Source of the DNA: Chara braunii
Lineage: Eukaryota; Streptophyta; Charophyceae; Charales; Characeae
Length of the DNA stretch: 33,744 nucleotides
Assembly (NCBI GenBank): GCA_003427395.1
Contig: BFEA01000277.1
Location: forward strand, 1,301,863 to 1,335,606
Reading direction: 5' to 3'
A program made the position numbers and the translations under genes. The notes under the pieces are model-generated. The model ran no database searches, was not told the origin of the DNA, and was given only the letters and a program-made list of their open reading frames with translations. This document shows positions 1-10,109 of the stretch, in pieces. Each line of letters opens with the position of its first letter. The stretch's first letter is position 1.

Positions 1-668
1 ACCGGATGATCGGCGCTACGCAACCAAGACATGCCTAGAATCATGTCGAACTTGGTGTCGAGGATGTCAAAAGACATCGGCTCGCACGCAAGTGGTGCAA
101 AGTATACCGGAACGCCGTCGGCGCATCGATCAATTGACTTTTGCGTGCGGCCGTCCGCGAGTGTAACTTGCGTGGGTTGCGTCTTCCTTCGAACGCGCAG
201 GCCAAGAACTGCGCGGGCCATGAAGGCTTGGCTTATAAAGTTGCGAGACGCTCCGCAATCAATCAAGGCACTACAGGTTGCCTTTCCGATTTGAATGCGG
301 ATATAGAGCAAAGGCGCGTCCGTTTCGGCGTACCTTTGGGTGGCGTACTCGCGGTCAATCTTCGCAAGATAGGAGCGGAGATCGACAACCGCTAGCCCGT
401 CGTCCGTCAACGGAGCTGGTAGTGTAGTGTGCAAATAGGAGCGTAAATCTGCCATCAAGGCGTTGCAATGCGGCTTTGGCAAGGTTCCGGTCGAGGGTAG
501 AGGCATCCAAGCGAAGTCCTCTCTCGTGAGCAGGTCAAGCTCCTCAAGTCTTGACCACGCCGTCGAGTCCTTGAAAATCAGTGGCGAACTGACCGGATCA
601 ATTGCAAACGGTGTACAGGCTGCGCATACGCTAGCTAAATGCACGTGGCTTAGCTGATCTAATGGTGC
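1..668 (-). CDS. Element A pol start: retropepsin domain, partial at window edge
   Basis: An open minus-strand frame of about 222 codons begins after a TAA at 669-671 and runs off the left edge. It encodes the aspartic protease of a Ty3/gypsy polyprotein, which cuts the Gag-Pol precursor. Seen: a hydrophobic strand followed by ALIDCGASRNF, with the catalytic Asp codon at 258-260. The family normally has D-[ST]-G; here it is D-C-G-A, as in element B (25139-25141). Further on come the second-half motifs DTKFDMILGMSWL. The N-terminal 60 or so codons match the acidic gag-pol junction of element B. There is no in-frame ATG-led start because this is an internal polyprotein segment. The domain looks intact, but upstream gag is frameshifted, so the element is not functional as it stands. 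RT and integrase would lie left of the window. Confidence 0.85.
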
Positions 669-921
669 TTAGCTGATCTAATGGTGGTACCAGCTGGGCG
701 GCATAATCCTCGTACGTAGCACGAGAATTAGCGACTAACGCATGCTCCCCGGTAGTGACATCGATTGCTAGCAAGGCAACCGGGTCCGGCGGAGTGAGGA
801 GAGACGTCGCCCCTCTCCTTGTGTAACTCAGTTTCCCGAGTTTGCTGGACGGAGTACGCGTGCCTTGCCCTTTTCGGGGCATTGTGCAGTCAAGTGTGTG
901 ACTCCATTGCACCAAAGGCAA
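631..921 (-). pseudogene. Element A gag C-terminus / gag-pol junction, frameshifted
   Basis: This frame carries the segment between zinc knuckle and protease. It contains LGKLSYTRRG and the block TYEDYAAQLVPPLDQ, which matches TYEDYAVHLVPPLDQ in element B (25408-25638). The frame ends just after the block because a 19-bp tandem duplication at 648-685 shifts it; the same protein continues in the frame of the protease entry. The zinc knuckle itself (CLWCNGVTHLTAQC, pattern CX2CX4HX4C, 879-920) is in a different frame from the gag core upstream, which implies another 1-nt indel near 955-965. Known: gypsy Gag zinc knuckles bind element RNA. The junction shows at least two frame breaks. Confidence 0.75.
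648..685. repeat. 19-bp perfect tandem duplication in element A gag-pol junction
   Basis: The unit at 648-666 is repeated exactly at 667-685. Nineteen is not a multiple of three, so it shifts the minus-strand frame between the PPLDQ block and the protease. Ignoring one copy would join the two frames, as judged against element B. Perfect identity suggests a recent slip event. Confidence 0.9.
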
Positions 922-1996
922 TATCTGTACTTCTGACGAAGTTCATAGACTTCCTTTGTATATTGTAGGCCGTCCATGGCTGCTGCCCAGTTCCCGTCGA
1001 TGCCGTCTCTTGTCTCGCCTTGGGTTTCCGGACCCTCTTAGGACGCTTCGGCTGGAGTGCTGCTACAATTCCTCCATCACTCGAGGATTCTGCTGCAGCG
1101 TGGAGATCGTCTGTTTCTTTCGAAATCACGGCATTGTTATGTGCCGGAAGTTGATAGCCCTGCTTGGCCACATAATGCGGCTGGGATTGTTTCTCGCTAG
1201 CGGCCTTGTCGTCCGTTTGGATGACCAGGTTTGCGCGATCCAGGATAGCCTGGAACGAGGTATAGTCGTATTCGTTACCGAGTGTCGACCGCAATCCTGC
1301 GCACGATCGCGAGAAGAACTCGGATCGTTGATTAGGAAAAGTCAAATCGAAGCCTGGCGTGGTCACTATCTTCTGCCACTTGGTTGTCCAGTCTCGAGTT
1401 GGCATGTTCCCTTGAGAGCATGTGTACACCTCATTCATGGCCGCCTTCACGACGTTGCGGACCATGAACCGGGTGAACCATAACTGCTCGAACTCCTTCC
1501 ACGTGATGTGCGTGTGAAGTTCGGCGATGGTGCATGTGTGGGTAGCCGCCAGGTGGTTCATCCATGCCTGCGCTCCTCCAATCAGCTGTAAGTATAGCGC
1601 CTTCATCATGTAGTCGTCTGGGACAGTGCAGCATGATGCTTCCGTAAGGAAACGTTGCCACCATGCCAAGGCGTCCGTCTTGTTGTGGTCGTCGAACTTG
1701 CTGATGTCGAAGTGTGGCATCTTGTAACTCTTCGTAGCGGCGTCCCGTTTCGTCTGCAGCTTGGTGATGTTTGTCTTGATGGCCGCCACCGTGCTACTGA
1801 TCGTGTCCGGCCCATTGAAAACACCTATATCGCCGACATGATCGATGCGCCCATTGAGCTGCTTCGTCGTGTCTGTCATATCTGGCGTGCAGCCTGGCGC
1901 TGCTTGGGGAGGCCTTGCCTCCAAGGTAGCAATGCGTGCATCCAGCTGTTTCAACTGGTTGTCCGCGACCTTGACAGCTGCTGCAAGTATCTTCAC
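890..1996 (-). pseudogene. Element A gag core (retrotransposon capsid)
   Basis: A 368-residue frame of Ty3/gypsy Gag, the structural protein of the cytoplasmic virus-like particle. Residues 1-90 include coiled-coil-like stretches (LKQLDARIATLEAR). Residues 94-240 show the retrotransposon gag pattern: F-D-x-F/ISKFDD, ALAWWQRF, YLQLIGGAQAWMNHL, ITWKEFEQLW, NMPTRDWTTKWQKIV. Element B carries the same order (FRIEKFDDYTHQDPVTWWQGF, NTPTRDWLTEWQKIV). Residues 315-330 are basic (PKRPKRVRKPKAR). The final 20 residues are out of frame: the true zinc knuckle is read in another frame. The Met at 1996 is probably not the real start, because the frame continues upstream across a single TAG (2015-2017) into the N-terminal gag segment. 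Confidence 0.85.
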
Positions 1997-2014
1997 GCTG
2001 TGGCTCAGATCGTG

Positions 2015-2641
2015 CTACAGTTGCAGTGTGGACCGGGAATGGAGCTCCCCAATGGAGCTGGTCCAAATGACGGCGCGCATTGTATGGAGTAGAATATCTG
2101 CCAGGTCTTGCCTCTCTTGCTGTACTGTTGTCGGCTCGCTGCCGGGTACCGGGACATAACGCATCCCATTGCGCACCGTTGTCCATTGTGCTTGGTTAGC
2201 ACTTACAAGAGCAGCGCTGCCGGCGTTGAGCTGATCGATCGCCAAGCGGTCTGCCTCGGCTTGACGCCGGGTTTGTGTTGCAGCTTTCTCTGCTAGCCGT
2301 AGTCTTTCGGCTGCGGCAGCCTCTTGCTGGTCCTTGACCTGAGTGAGTGCGACTGTATAGTCCAACATTCGCTGAATGAAGTCCGGGAGGGGATCATTCG
2401 ACTCTCGCACCGGACAGACCGGTAAAGGTTCGACATTACTAGCTGTCGAACCCTCGGATGATGATCCGCTGTGTGGCGTGTTCGCCATCTGAGTACTGGT
2501 CTGTGGCGGTTGTAGAACTGTAGGTTGCTGTTGCTGTTGGCGATCGACGATCCGCTTGCTGCGTCGTGGCTGCTGTTCGGAGGCTGGCCCTGCTGGCATC
2601 AGAAACTGTTGCTGAAGACTGGCTCGTCCGACGGATCGCAA
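2015..2641 (-). pseudogene. Element A gag N-terminus, coiled coil, ends at in-frame TAG
   Basis: A 208-residue frame in the same phase as the gag core. It has a basic, Gln-rich start (RRSKRIVDRQQQQQ), a low-complexity Ser/Thr/Pro middle, and a long Ala/Glu/Gln/Arg coiled-coil stretch (EAAAAERLRLAEKAATQTRR) at about residues 108-135. It ends at a TAG only six codons before the Met listed for the gag core. Either this is one nonsense change in a single gag gene or, less likely, a read-through site. The start at 2641 is the first ATG of the open frame; it follows the AT-rich leader and lies about 1.1 kb from the primer-binding site. Coiled-coil N-termini are common in plant gypsy Gags. Confidence 0.7.
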
Positions 2642-3752
2642 ACAGGGTGTCGGAGAGGGTGGGCACAGGGATAGAACAGCTCAAGCAATAAACATGCAGT
2701 CCCTGTCCCAAGGATGGACTAAGACACCTAATCAAACAAACAAAAAAAAAAATCTCGTAAATAATTCCAAAATTCGTAAGAAGAAAGAATTAATAACGAA
2801 TTATTTAATCAATAACATTAATTAATGATAAATAACGAAATAATTCTTAATGATAATCAATGAAACAATGTTTGTAATAAAGATAATCAATAACCAATGG
2901 TTGCAATAAAGATAATCAATAAACAATAATTGCAATCATGAGAATAAACGAATTTGAATTGTATTATGATTAGGTCTCTTTGAGATCAAATACGGTCCGG
3001 GAATTCACCGTTAATGAGTGAACTACGCGGAAGTTGCAACTTTGAGGGTTAGCTTCTGATTCGTTTGCCCAAAAAGTTTCGAAAAAAGTTAGGGAAAAAC
3101 ACTCGAATTTTCAAAAAACGTCAATTTTCGAGAATTTCCACTGTCGAAATTCGATTTTTAAAGGTCTAAACCCGTTTTCGGAATTTCTCAAACAAGGGGA
3201 ACGAAAAAAAAAAATTCGCGAAAATTTTGGTCCCAACCCTAATTTTCCGCGTTTCGGCGGAATTTCCGGATTTACGATCCCAAAAACGTTCCAATTCCCC
3301 CAAGTTGATCTAAAACCAAAAGATTTCGTAACCCTAACTTCCACTACTGCGATAAAACGGAAATGCCGATTTGTAAAACGAAATACTGGATTAAAAACCA
3401 GAATGCCGAAATAAAAACGGAATACCGAAAGAAATCAGAATGCCGAAATCAACAGAAAACTGATTTAACCCTAATTACGAAGTACTGACCAGAAATCCGA
3501 ATCAAACAGAATGTTGGATAAGTATCAATTTATCGGAACCTAATTAAACAACATACCAGCGAAAACAGAAATCCGGATAATTATTTTGAATACTTAATTG
3601 AAACGGAAATGGCGAAATAAACAGAATAACCGAAAAAGAAAAAAAAACTTGCAATTTTGAACTTGATAGTAATTCAGCGCTGATTTGGAAGATTGAAGAA
3701 CAATCTAATTCCTAAATCAATCTTACCTGGTGAGCAGATCTGTAATTGGTCT
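2642..3752 (-). other. Element A untranslated leader, AT-rich
   Basis: About 1.1 kb between primer site and gag with no credible gene. It is far more AT-rich than its flanks and is built of short degenerate repeats: aataa/taatga/caataa motifs at 2740-2950 and a 'gaataccga / aatgccgaa' motif repeated at about 3360-3450. Long 5' leaders are usual for large plant gypsy elements. Confidence 0.55.
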
Positions 3753-3764
3753 GCTCCGATGCCA
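3753..3764 (-). promoter_or_regulatory. Candidate primer-binding site (initiator Met tRNA type), element A
   Basis: On the minus strand this reads TGGCATCGGAGC. The usual plant initiator-Met primer site is TGGTATCAGAGC, so 10 of 12 bases match. It starts four bases after the proposed LTR end, which is the normal place for priming of minus-strand DNA synthesis. Confidence 0.6.
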
Positions 3765-3768
3765 AAAC

Positions 3769-4868
3769 TGTTACATACTTCAACGAGTATGGGCAGAACC
3801 AAATATCAACCAATGTAGGATGAGCATATATGCAGCGGAAGTCTGATAAACGGACTGACTCACATAGATTGACTCACATAGATTACTCCACACACATACA
3901 ATCGTGAGATGGTGGGGTCTGGGCCAAGCATGGACGATGCCCAGATCCCGTACACACATACACAGATGAAAGGTGGGAAGAGAGACGAAGGAGGTGGGAG
4001 AGGTAGATAGCACCGATAGGTCACCGAGATAGAATCCGATAGGTCACCGATATGGTAGTCCGAAATATCATCCAACAAGATCAAAATGTCGAGGACAATC
4101 AGTCACCAATGTCGGAGATACAGAGTCCAAATGTAACCGGTGTCCGAACTGTGATGCCGCCAAGTGTCAACCCCAACAATATCCAAGTCTCCAATCCGGT
4201 AAGTACCACAGTCTCATACCACCGAAGTCCAACTCTGATCTCTGTCCAACTGGTATAAGTCTTTAGCCTAAAGAAGAAGAAGAAGAAGAAGAAGAAGAAG
4301 AAGGAGAAGAAGAAGAAAACGAGAGAGAGAGAGAGAGAGAACGAAGGTGAGGAGGGAGAGGGACCGTGGAGGGAGGAAGAGATCCTCGCCTCCTGGTCCC
4401 TGTCCTGCTGCTGCTGAGGCGGCGATGGCCGTCGTGCTGCTGCTGCTGTCCTCGCTCGTTGCTGCCGTTGCGCTAGCTCGCGCTGCTGCTGTCCTTCGCT
4501 CCTGCGCTAAGAATAGCGCTCAAACGGCGCTCTGGCGCCGACCGTACCGCACCGCATAGACTGTCGGTGGGTCGATAGTCTCAGTGAGGCTGGACCGGTA
4601 CCTTTGTACCGGTGGGCAGAGGTCGGCCTCTATGCTGCGAGGCCGGACCGTGCCCTGAACCATCCAGATGGACAGTTCAGCCCCAACCGGCGGGCGGCAG
4701 CCTCAAGAGCGCCGCCAGACCCAAACGGTAATATCGTTTGGGCCTGCCCGTCGGGTCTGGTCCAAGGTAAGGCCTTTACGGCCTGTAGTAGCCCAAGGTC
4801 GGGCCTTTAGGAGTCTGTCTCCCCCTAAGTCGGGTCGGGTAGCGCCCGTGTGCGTCGAAGATGTAACA
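3769..4868 (-). mobile_element. Candidate 5' LTR of element A
   Basis: The segment begins TGTTACA and ends TGTAACA on the plus strand: a perfect 7-bp terminal inverted repeat with TG...CA ends, 1,100 bp apart. A Met-tRNA-like primer site follows at the correct distance and then the leader and gag of element A. Inside are a GAA run (4271-4315), a GA run (4321-4340), GCT-rich sequence (4410-4500), and two neat hairpins: ACCGGTAC/GTACCGGT at 4594-4613 and CCAAACG/CGTTTGG around 4722-4742. The matching 3' LTR would be outside the window, so the LTR status is inferred from ends and context only. Confidence 0.55.
4271..4340. repeat. GAA and GA microsatellites inside the LTR
   Basis: A (GAA)n tract of about 45 bp is followed after 'gaaaacga' by a (GA)n tract of about 18 bp. 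Confidence 0.95.
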
Positions 4869-6729
4869 ACATACCTCAAGAGTGTTTACTTTTGAGGTGT
4901 GATCTCGTCCTTTGATCAATTCCTAGGGACAAATCTTGTCCGAGATAAAAACTACAAGCCTTTATGCAAGTTAGAGCCCTTAGGGCTCTAACTCACATTT
5001 CAAGTGTATCCACCTCAAATTTTGGTTAGATGCACTTTTTCCTTTCCTTTCCTTTCCTTTCCTTCCTTGAGTTGGCACCACCACAATGCCCCCTTTTTCT
5101 TTTTCTTTCTTTACTTTATTCGGGATATGTGAGAGATAATGCCCTTAGGGCCATATCTCTAACTCCGGATTTTCCTCCATGAAATCTGGAATATCCAGCC
5201 TAGGTAGAGACTTGTCAGTCCCTATATTGCCAGTCCCAACTGGTCAGCCACCTCATTCCTCTCTTTTCTCCCCTTTTGTCTCACTCTCCCTTGTTTTTCT
5301 CTTTTTTTTTTTTTTTCTTTTATTTTGGTTGTTACAAGTGTCAAGCTGTTGTGCACCCTCTTTCTAGGCCTTAGGGCCTCATTCAAGGCCAAGTTCATGG
5401 TTGGTACTTGGCCGTTATATGTCGGAGTCCAACAATGGCACCCCCATGCTCCTAGGGGCCTCCATTTTGCTCCCGTTTACCCAATTTTGAGCCCGTTTTG
5501 CTCCGATTTTCTAAGGGCAACCTTTTTCTCATGTTGAGCCTCTTAAGGTTCTATTTTCTCATGCCTAGCTAGTCCGAGATATCCCGGACTGCTGGGCAGC
5601 CTTCTCAACATCCTTATTTTCACTTTTCTCTCTCCCATGGCTCTTCCACTTGCTCCCACTACTGCTTGCACTAGTGGTGCTAATATTTTCCACCGTCTAG
5701 ATCCTCGATCTCGACGGTGCCGTTTGCTTGCACTATTATTCCTTGTGTTTGCTCATGGACATCCCAAGTCCCCGCCATTTTTCTACATGCTAGCTCCATT
5801 TCCTTGTCCCGCCGGCGGTCCCACCGGCGCGTGTTTCATTTTTCGATTTTTATTATTTGGACCCATTTGGTCCCCGACAACATTCTGGACGGCGTCCCAA
5901 TTTTATTTTTTTGGGGTCCATTGCCCTTGGTGATCCCATCATTTTTACATGTGTGCCGATCTTTCTAGGCCGTGAGATAACATCTCACGGTTGCCGTTTA
6001 CCGTCTTTACTTGCCCCTTGCCAAAATTGTTCCTTTCTAGCCTTCCGGGCTTGCCGTAGCCCATTTCTCCTTGGCCTTGGCATCCCCATGCACTCCGTAA
6101 CTTCTCCGACTGCAGTCATGGCTGTTTTCTACACTCACAGCCCCACAACTTGCCCCATGTTAACAGAAAATGAAGCGTTAAATTTTCTAGTGCATCTGGG
6201 CTCAATATTGGCTCCGGATGCACCTTGAACATGTGTTTTCTCTCCCCCATGCAGTCCGTTGCGACTCGGACTGCAATGGGGGTCAATTCCTTAGCACCAA
6301 TGCCCCACAAGTAGCCCTTACTCAAAAGAAAAAGAAACGACCAATTCCCAAGCGCATCCGGACTAGATTTTGGCTCCGGATGCACCTAAAACATGTGTTT
6401 CTCCTCATGCATGTATTCTGTTTTATTCCGGTTGCAAGAGGCTTTGATTTTCTTTGATTTTCTCTGCAAAAATAAAAAAAAATCAAAATCCTTTGTAACC
6501 GCCATATTCCATAATGAATCTGGTCACGGATGAATCTCCCCAAGTGACCGTTTTTTACCATTAAGGCCTTTTTCGCTTTTCTTTTCTTTTCTTTTCTCCT
6601 CGTTTCTTGGACAGTAGGGAACTGCCAGTCCCTACCTATGGCAGTCCCTACTAACGCCCAACTCATTAACTCCCTCTCACTCTTTTTGTCTTATTCTCTC
6701 TCATTTTCATTTTCTTTTTTTTTTCTTTT

Positions 6730-7236
6730 AGCATGCCAAATGTCAACTAGCCGTTAAGGCGCTTTTCTCATTTTTTTTTTTTATTTTTTTTTTTTTTCTT
6801 TTCCCTCCACTTGTGGCTAGTTGGGACTTGGCAGTCCCTACTTGCTGCAGTCCCAACTGACGGCCAACTCACTCATTCTCTCTCACCTCCCATTTTTTTT
6901 TTCCTCTCATTTTTCTTTTTCTTTTTTGCATGCCAAGTGTCAACTAGCCGTTAAGGCCCTTTTCTTGCCTCTTCCTNAGCATGCCAAATGTCAACTAGCC
7001 GTTAAGGCGCTTTTCTCATTTTTTTTTTTTATTTTTTTTTTTTTTCTTTTCCCTCCACTTATGGCTAGTTGGGACTTGGCAGTCCCTACTTGCTGCAGTC
7101 CCAACTGACGGCCAACTCACTCATCCTCTCTCACCTCCCATTTTTATTTTCCTCTCATTTTTTTTTTTCTTTTTCTTTTCATTTTTTGCATGCCAAGTAT
7201 CAACTAGCCGTTAAGGCCCTTTTCTTGCCTCTTCCT
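6730..7236. repeat. ~250-bp direct repeat flanking a single N
   Basis: The sequence from 'agcatgccaaatg' to 'tcttgcctcttcct' occurs at 6730-6976 and again at 6978-7236, with one N between. The copies differ by a few substitutions (for example gtggct/atggct) and by lengths of T runs. See findings for the assembly interpretation. Confidence 0.9.
6977..6977. other. Single-base assembly gap (N)
   Basis: The only ambiguous base in the window lies exactly at the junction of the two ~250-bp direct repeats. This suggests two contig ends joined without collapsing their overlap. Confidence 0.9.
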
Positions 7237-7859
7237 CTTAGTTTTGGCCCTTCCTATGCCCAAGGGTCAGTACGTTATTCGGACTGCAGTTATGGCCCTT
7301 CCATATCCTTAGGAGCTACCGTTTGCCCCTCTTTTCCAAACGGTAGGCCCCCATACTCCGATTTTCTTCGGGAGGCTTATTTTTTGCATGGAGTCCCCAC
7401 GGCTTTATTTTCCTTGGGGGAGGTCAATCCGAGATTTTTCGGATTGCTTCCATGCCTCTAGCACTTGTTTTCTTTACTTTTATTTTTCTTTTGGCCCTCC
7501 CTCTAGCTCCCACTAGTGCTTGCACTAGTGGTGCTAATATTTTTGGCCGCCAAGATCCCCAATCTTGACGGTGCCGCTTGTTTTATTTTTTTTTGCACCC
7601 CATGCCGCACCGTGATTTTTCCTTGGGACGTCACAGTTCCGGCCACTTGTCCCGCACTGGTTCCCGACACTAGTCCCCGACACTGGTCCCCGACACTAGT
7701 CCCGTACTGGCACCGTGTTTATTATTTTTTTACTTAGTCCCTCGTGGTCCTCGGCACTAATCCCCTTGGTGCTACATGGTCCCTGACACTTAACTCATTA
7801 ATGTCGCACTCTTTGGTAGGCCCCAAGTGGTTCCCGACACTCGACCCATCAATTCCATA

Positions 7860-8230
7860 TTTTTATCTAGTCCCGTGTGGTCCAAAGCACTTTGTCCTAC
7901 TGGTACCACATCTTCTCTTGGTCTTTCGTGGTCCCCGACACATTGTCCCGCCGGCACCGCATCTTCTCTTGGTCTCACGTGGTCCCCGACACATTGTTCC
8001 GCCGACACCACATCTTCTCTTGGTCTCTCGTGGTCCCCGTCACATTGTCCCGCCGGCACCACATCTTCTCTTAGTCTCACGTGGTCCCCGGCATATTGTC
8101 CCGCTGGCACCACATCTTCCCTTGGTCTCACGTGGTCCCCGACACATTGTCCCGCCGGCACCACATCTTCTATCGGTCTCCCGTGGTCCCCGGCACATTG
8201 TCCCCCCGACACCACATCTTCTCTTGGCCT
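7860..8230. repeat. 51-bp tandem array, about seven copies
   Basis: The anchor 'tcttctctt' starts at 7911, 7962, 8013, 8064, 8115, 8166 and 8217: exactly 51 bp each time, with a more degenerate copy at 7860-7910. A typical unit contains 'ggtctcacgtggtccccg' and 'attgtcccgccggcacc'. Because 51 is a multiple of three, all frames show 17-residue repeats; for instance a 255-codon plus-strand frame at 7744-8511 repeats RGPRHIVPPAPHLLLVS. I treat this as a consequence of the repeat, not as a gene. More degenerate related phrases ('gtccccgacact') extend upstream to about 7630. Confidence 0.95.
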
Positions 8231-8645
8231 CACGGCCCCCTTGCCGCTGCGCCCTGGCGGCCCACTTGGCCTGGCTACGTTTTCCCGTGCCGATTGGCTA
8301 CGTTTTCCCGTGCCGGCGCCTTACGTCCTATTCCCTTCTGCTTCTTTTCTCTCTTCGCAGCGCCCATCCTATGTTACTACTATTTCCCGGCGGCCCTTCT
8401 CCGTTTCGGGGGAAGGATCACCTTCACTATTTTCTTGCGGTCCTCTGCCACTCCCCATTCCGTCAATTCCCTCTTAGTTCAAGGTTCCCAGCAACTTCGA
8501 GCAGCCTCTAGCTACTTAGTGCCTGCACTTACACCTTCGATTCTTCCAATATCCTTGCCTCTGGTTTTCTCTGTCGTGCACAAATTAGTCGTATACAGCC
8601 TCTCGAGTGACGGGAAGTCATTCGGGACTCACCTGTCCCGACACA

Positions 8646-8657
8646 TTCCACCCACTC
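8646..8657 (-). promoter_or_regulatory. Candidate polypurine tract followed by TG (second copy)
   Basis: On the minus strand GAGTGGGTGGAA is followed by TGTGTCGGG. The 20 bases before it (GATGAGGACATCGCG) match the sequence before another purine tract at 10110-10123. This arrangement resembles the 3' end of a Ty3/gypsy pol gene, its polypurine tract and an LTR start, but no matching LTR pair was seen. Confidence 0.35.
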
Positions 8658-8904
8658 ATTCGCGATGTCCTCATCGCACACTAGTCCATAGTCAGTAGGG
8701 CTTTTGGAGTGATAGACAGACGGGAAAGGGAGGTGGGGTGGGGTGGGATGGTAAGTTAGCTTACCAGTTTTTTTTTTTTTTTTTTTTTTTTTTTCACTCT
8801 TTACTCGGGGTTTCCCTTGGCTTCCGCCCTTTGGGGTGGAGGAGGGTACGGGAGGGTCAAAGGTTCTGTTTCGGGTTTCTCCTTTTTCACATCAACCAGG
8901 CCTA

Positions 8905-9234
8905 GTTTTAGTTACCATCCCATGGCGCTCAGGTTTTGGCAAGGGAAACCTGCCACAACCAAACCAGCGGGCTCCTCACCAAAAGGCTTCCCTTGAATTG
9001 CGTAACGTCCCCAACCTCGATGGTGTCTTTGTAACGAGCGTGTAACATTCTCTGTGCGTCAACGTGCGTCTCACAACTGTAACTCTTTCTCACTGGAACT
9101 CCCAAATACTCAAGGGCTTCCCAACAGCCTCCAATATCGTCCCACAAGGGGAGGACGACAAGTCCATCACCCTCCCAAGGGATCGAGGTAAGAGGAAGAT
9201 TTTGGCGACGAATGTCACAAGGATCATCCGCCAT
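8905..9234 (-). pseudogene. Cytosine-C5 DNA methyltransferase, catalytic domain fragment
   Basis: The enzyme family transfers a methyl group from S-adenosylmethionine to C5 of cytosine in DNA. The frame from 9234 gives, in correct order: motif I-like LVVLPLWDDIGG (residues 25-36; family pattern hydrophobic-L-F-D/A-G-I-G-G), then ALEYLGVPV, motif II-like YSCETHVDAQ (acidic residue E55), and motif III-like IEVGDVTQF (residues 72-80). A 1-nt frame change near 8985-9000 leads into GLVVAGFPCQNLSAMGW, which is motif IV with the catalytic Cys codon at 8939-8941; a TAA follows at 8912-8914. The order and spacing of four motifs make the family call strong. Motif I departs from consensus (W for F, D for G). 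Motifs VI, VIII, IX and X were not found, so this is a broken or intron-split gene. It is on the same strand as the gag-like ORF and domain array of the purine-rich block and lies between two purine tracts, suggesting it was cargo of a retroelement. Subfamily (DNMT3/DRM-like or other) is not settled. Confidence 0.8.
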
Positions 9235-9769
9235 GGCTTCCTTCAGGTGCGAGCTAGCAACATATCGAGGAGTTTAAGCAGCTTGATGCCTCTTTCTCTT
9301 TTTCTTTCAGCATCAAGTCGACTAGCACCACCCCCTTGGGGGGTCTGACAACAGACATGCCTTGCAGCTAGTCTTTCATTGTAAGTTATTTCTCGCTCTC
9401 GACAATGTTTTGAGGGCTGCATTCGTAATCTCAAATCTATGTCTTGAGGGTTGCATTCGTAATCTCAAATCTATCTTCCCATTTCATTGAGACAACATTC
9501 TCGAGCGGGCCTTATTTTGGTTTCGTCTCATTCATTATTCTTTGAACATCCACAAATAATTCTGCCTTTCGGCCTGTGCAATACAACTTTCCTCTCCCCG
9601 AGGCTCAGATTTAGCCAAAACCACATGCATTTTCCCCCGGGTCCTTCTTCCCAACTTTTCTTAGGTCCTGCCAATTCCGCATGCATATCACCTTTTTGTC
9701 ATTCCTTGCCTTTTCCCTTAGCTTGATTTCCATGTGCGCTGCTCAGTTCATCCCTTGAATATTCCTTTT
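9235..9769. other. Stretch without a recognised gene
   Basis: Sequence upstream (on the minus strand) of the methyltransferase fragment. A stop lies five codons before its Met. A direct repeat 'ttgcattcgtaatctcaaatct' like phrase occurs twice at about 9417-9475. I see no further methyltransferase or regulatory domain. Confidence 0.4.
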
Positions 9770-10090
9770 CTAGGTGCCTTGTCAGACCGTTCTTTTCAAG
9801 CTCATGCAGGCCAATCACACAGCCATACCCCAGCCTGCCAGTCCTTTTCTCAAATCCATGCAGAATCAATCATACCAGCCCTTTCCTTCCTGGTTGTCTT
9901 GCCAGACCCTTTTTCTCAAATTCATACCATGTCACTTGCTCAAGTCCTTTCTGTCTCGGCCTCTTTCCAGACCCTCCCTTTTCTCAGGCCAATGCAAAAC
10001 CAATTACAAGTCTTTTTCTTTTCTGGTGTCTTCACAGGCCCCTTTTCTCAGACCCACGCAAAGCCAAACACAAGTCTTTTTCCATACGTA
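9770..10090. repeat. Degenerate tandem repeat, period about 52-68 bp
   Basis: The anchor 'ttttctca' (or ttttcaag) recurs near 9793, 9845, 9911, 9979 and 10043. It is preceded by 'ccagaccc' or 'caggcccc' and followed by 'atgca(g/a)' phrases. The copies are diverged and contain indels. Confidence 0.7.
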
Positions 10091-10109
10091 TTTATTGGTA
10101 GATGGCACA

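Larger units (their letters stand above)
4869..7859. other. Gene-free pyrimidine-rich block with large degenerate repeats
   Basis: No plausible gene on either strand; the plus-strand frames here follow T/C-rich low-complexity DNA. Internal repetition is clear. A 'ggcagtcccta...gcagtcccaact' segment recurs near 5215, 6612, 6825 and 7075. 'ggctccggatgcacc' recurs near 6210 and 6372. 'cttgcactagtggtgctaat' recurs near 5666 and 7516, each followed by a 'gacggtgcc' phrase, showing a repeat scale of about 1.85 kb. Long T runs (for example 6769-6797, 7020-7046) punctuate it. The minus strand is correspondingly purine-rich, as in the coding block at 13-18.7 kb. Confidence 0.7.

Noticed and set aside
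4347-4895. Small plus-strand frames within the LTR
   Set aside because: GC/GCT-rich LTR sequence; no homology features and the element is on the other strand.
7744-8511. 255-codon plus-strand frame with a 17-residue repeat
   Set aside because: It follows directly from a 51-bp tandem repeat; all three frames are open and repetitive, with no domain.
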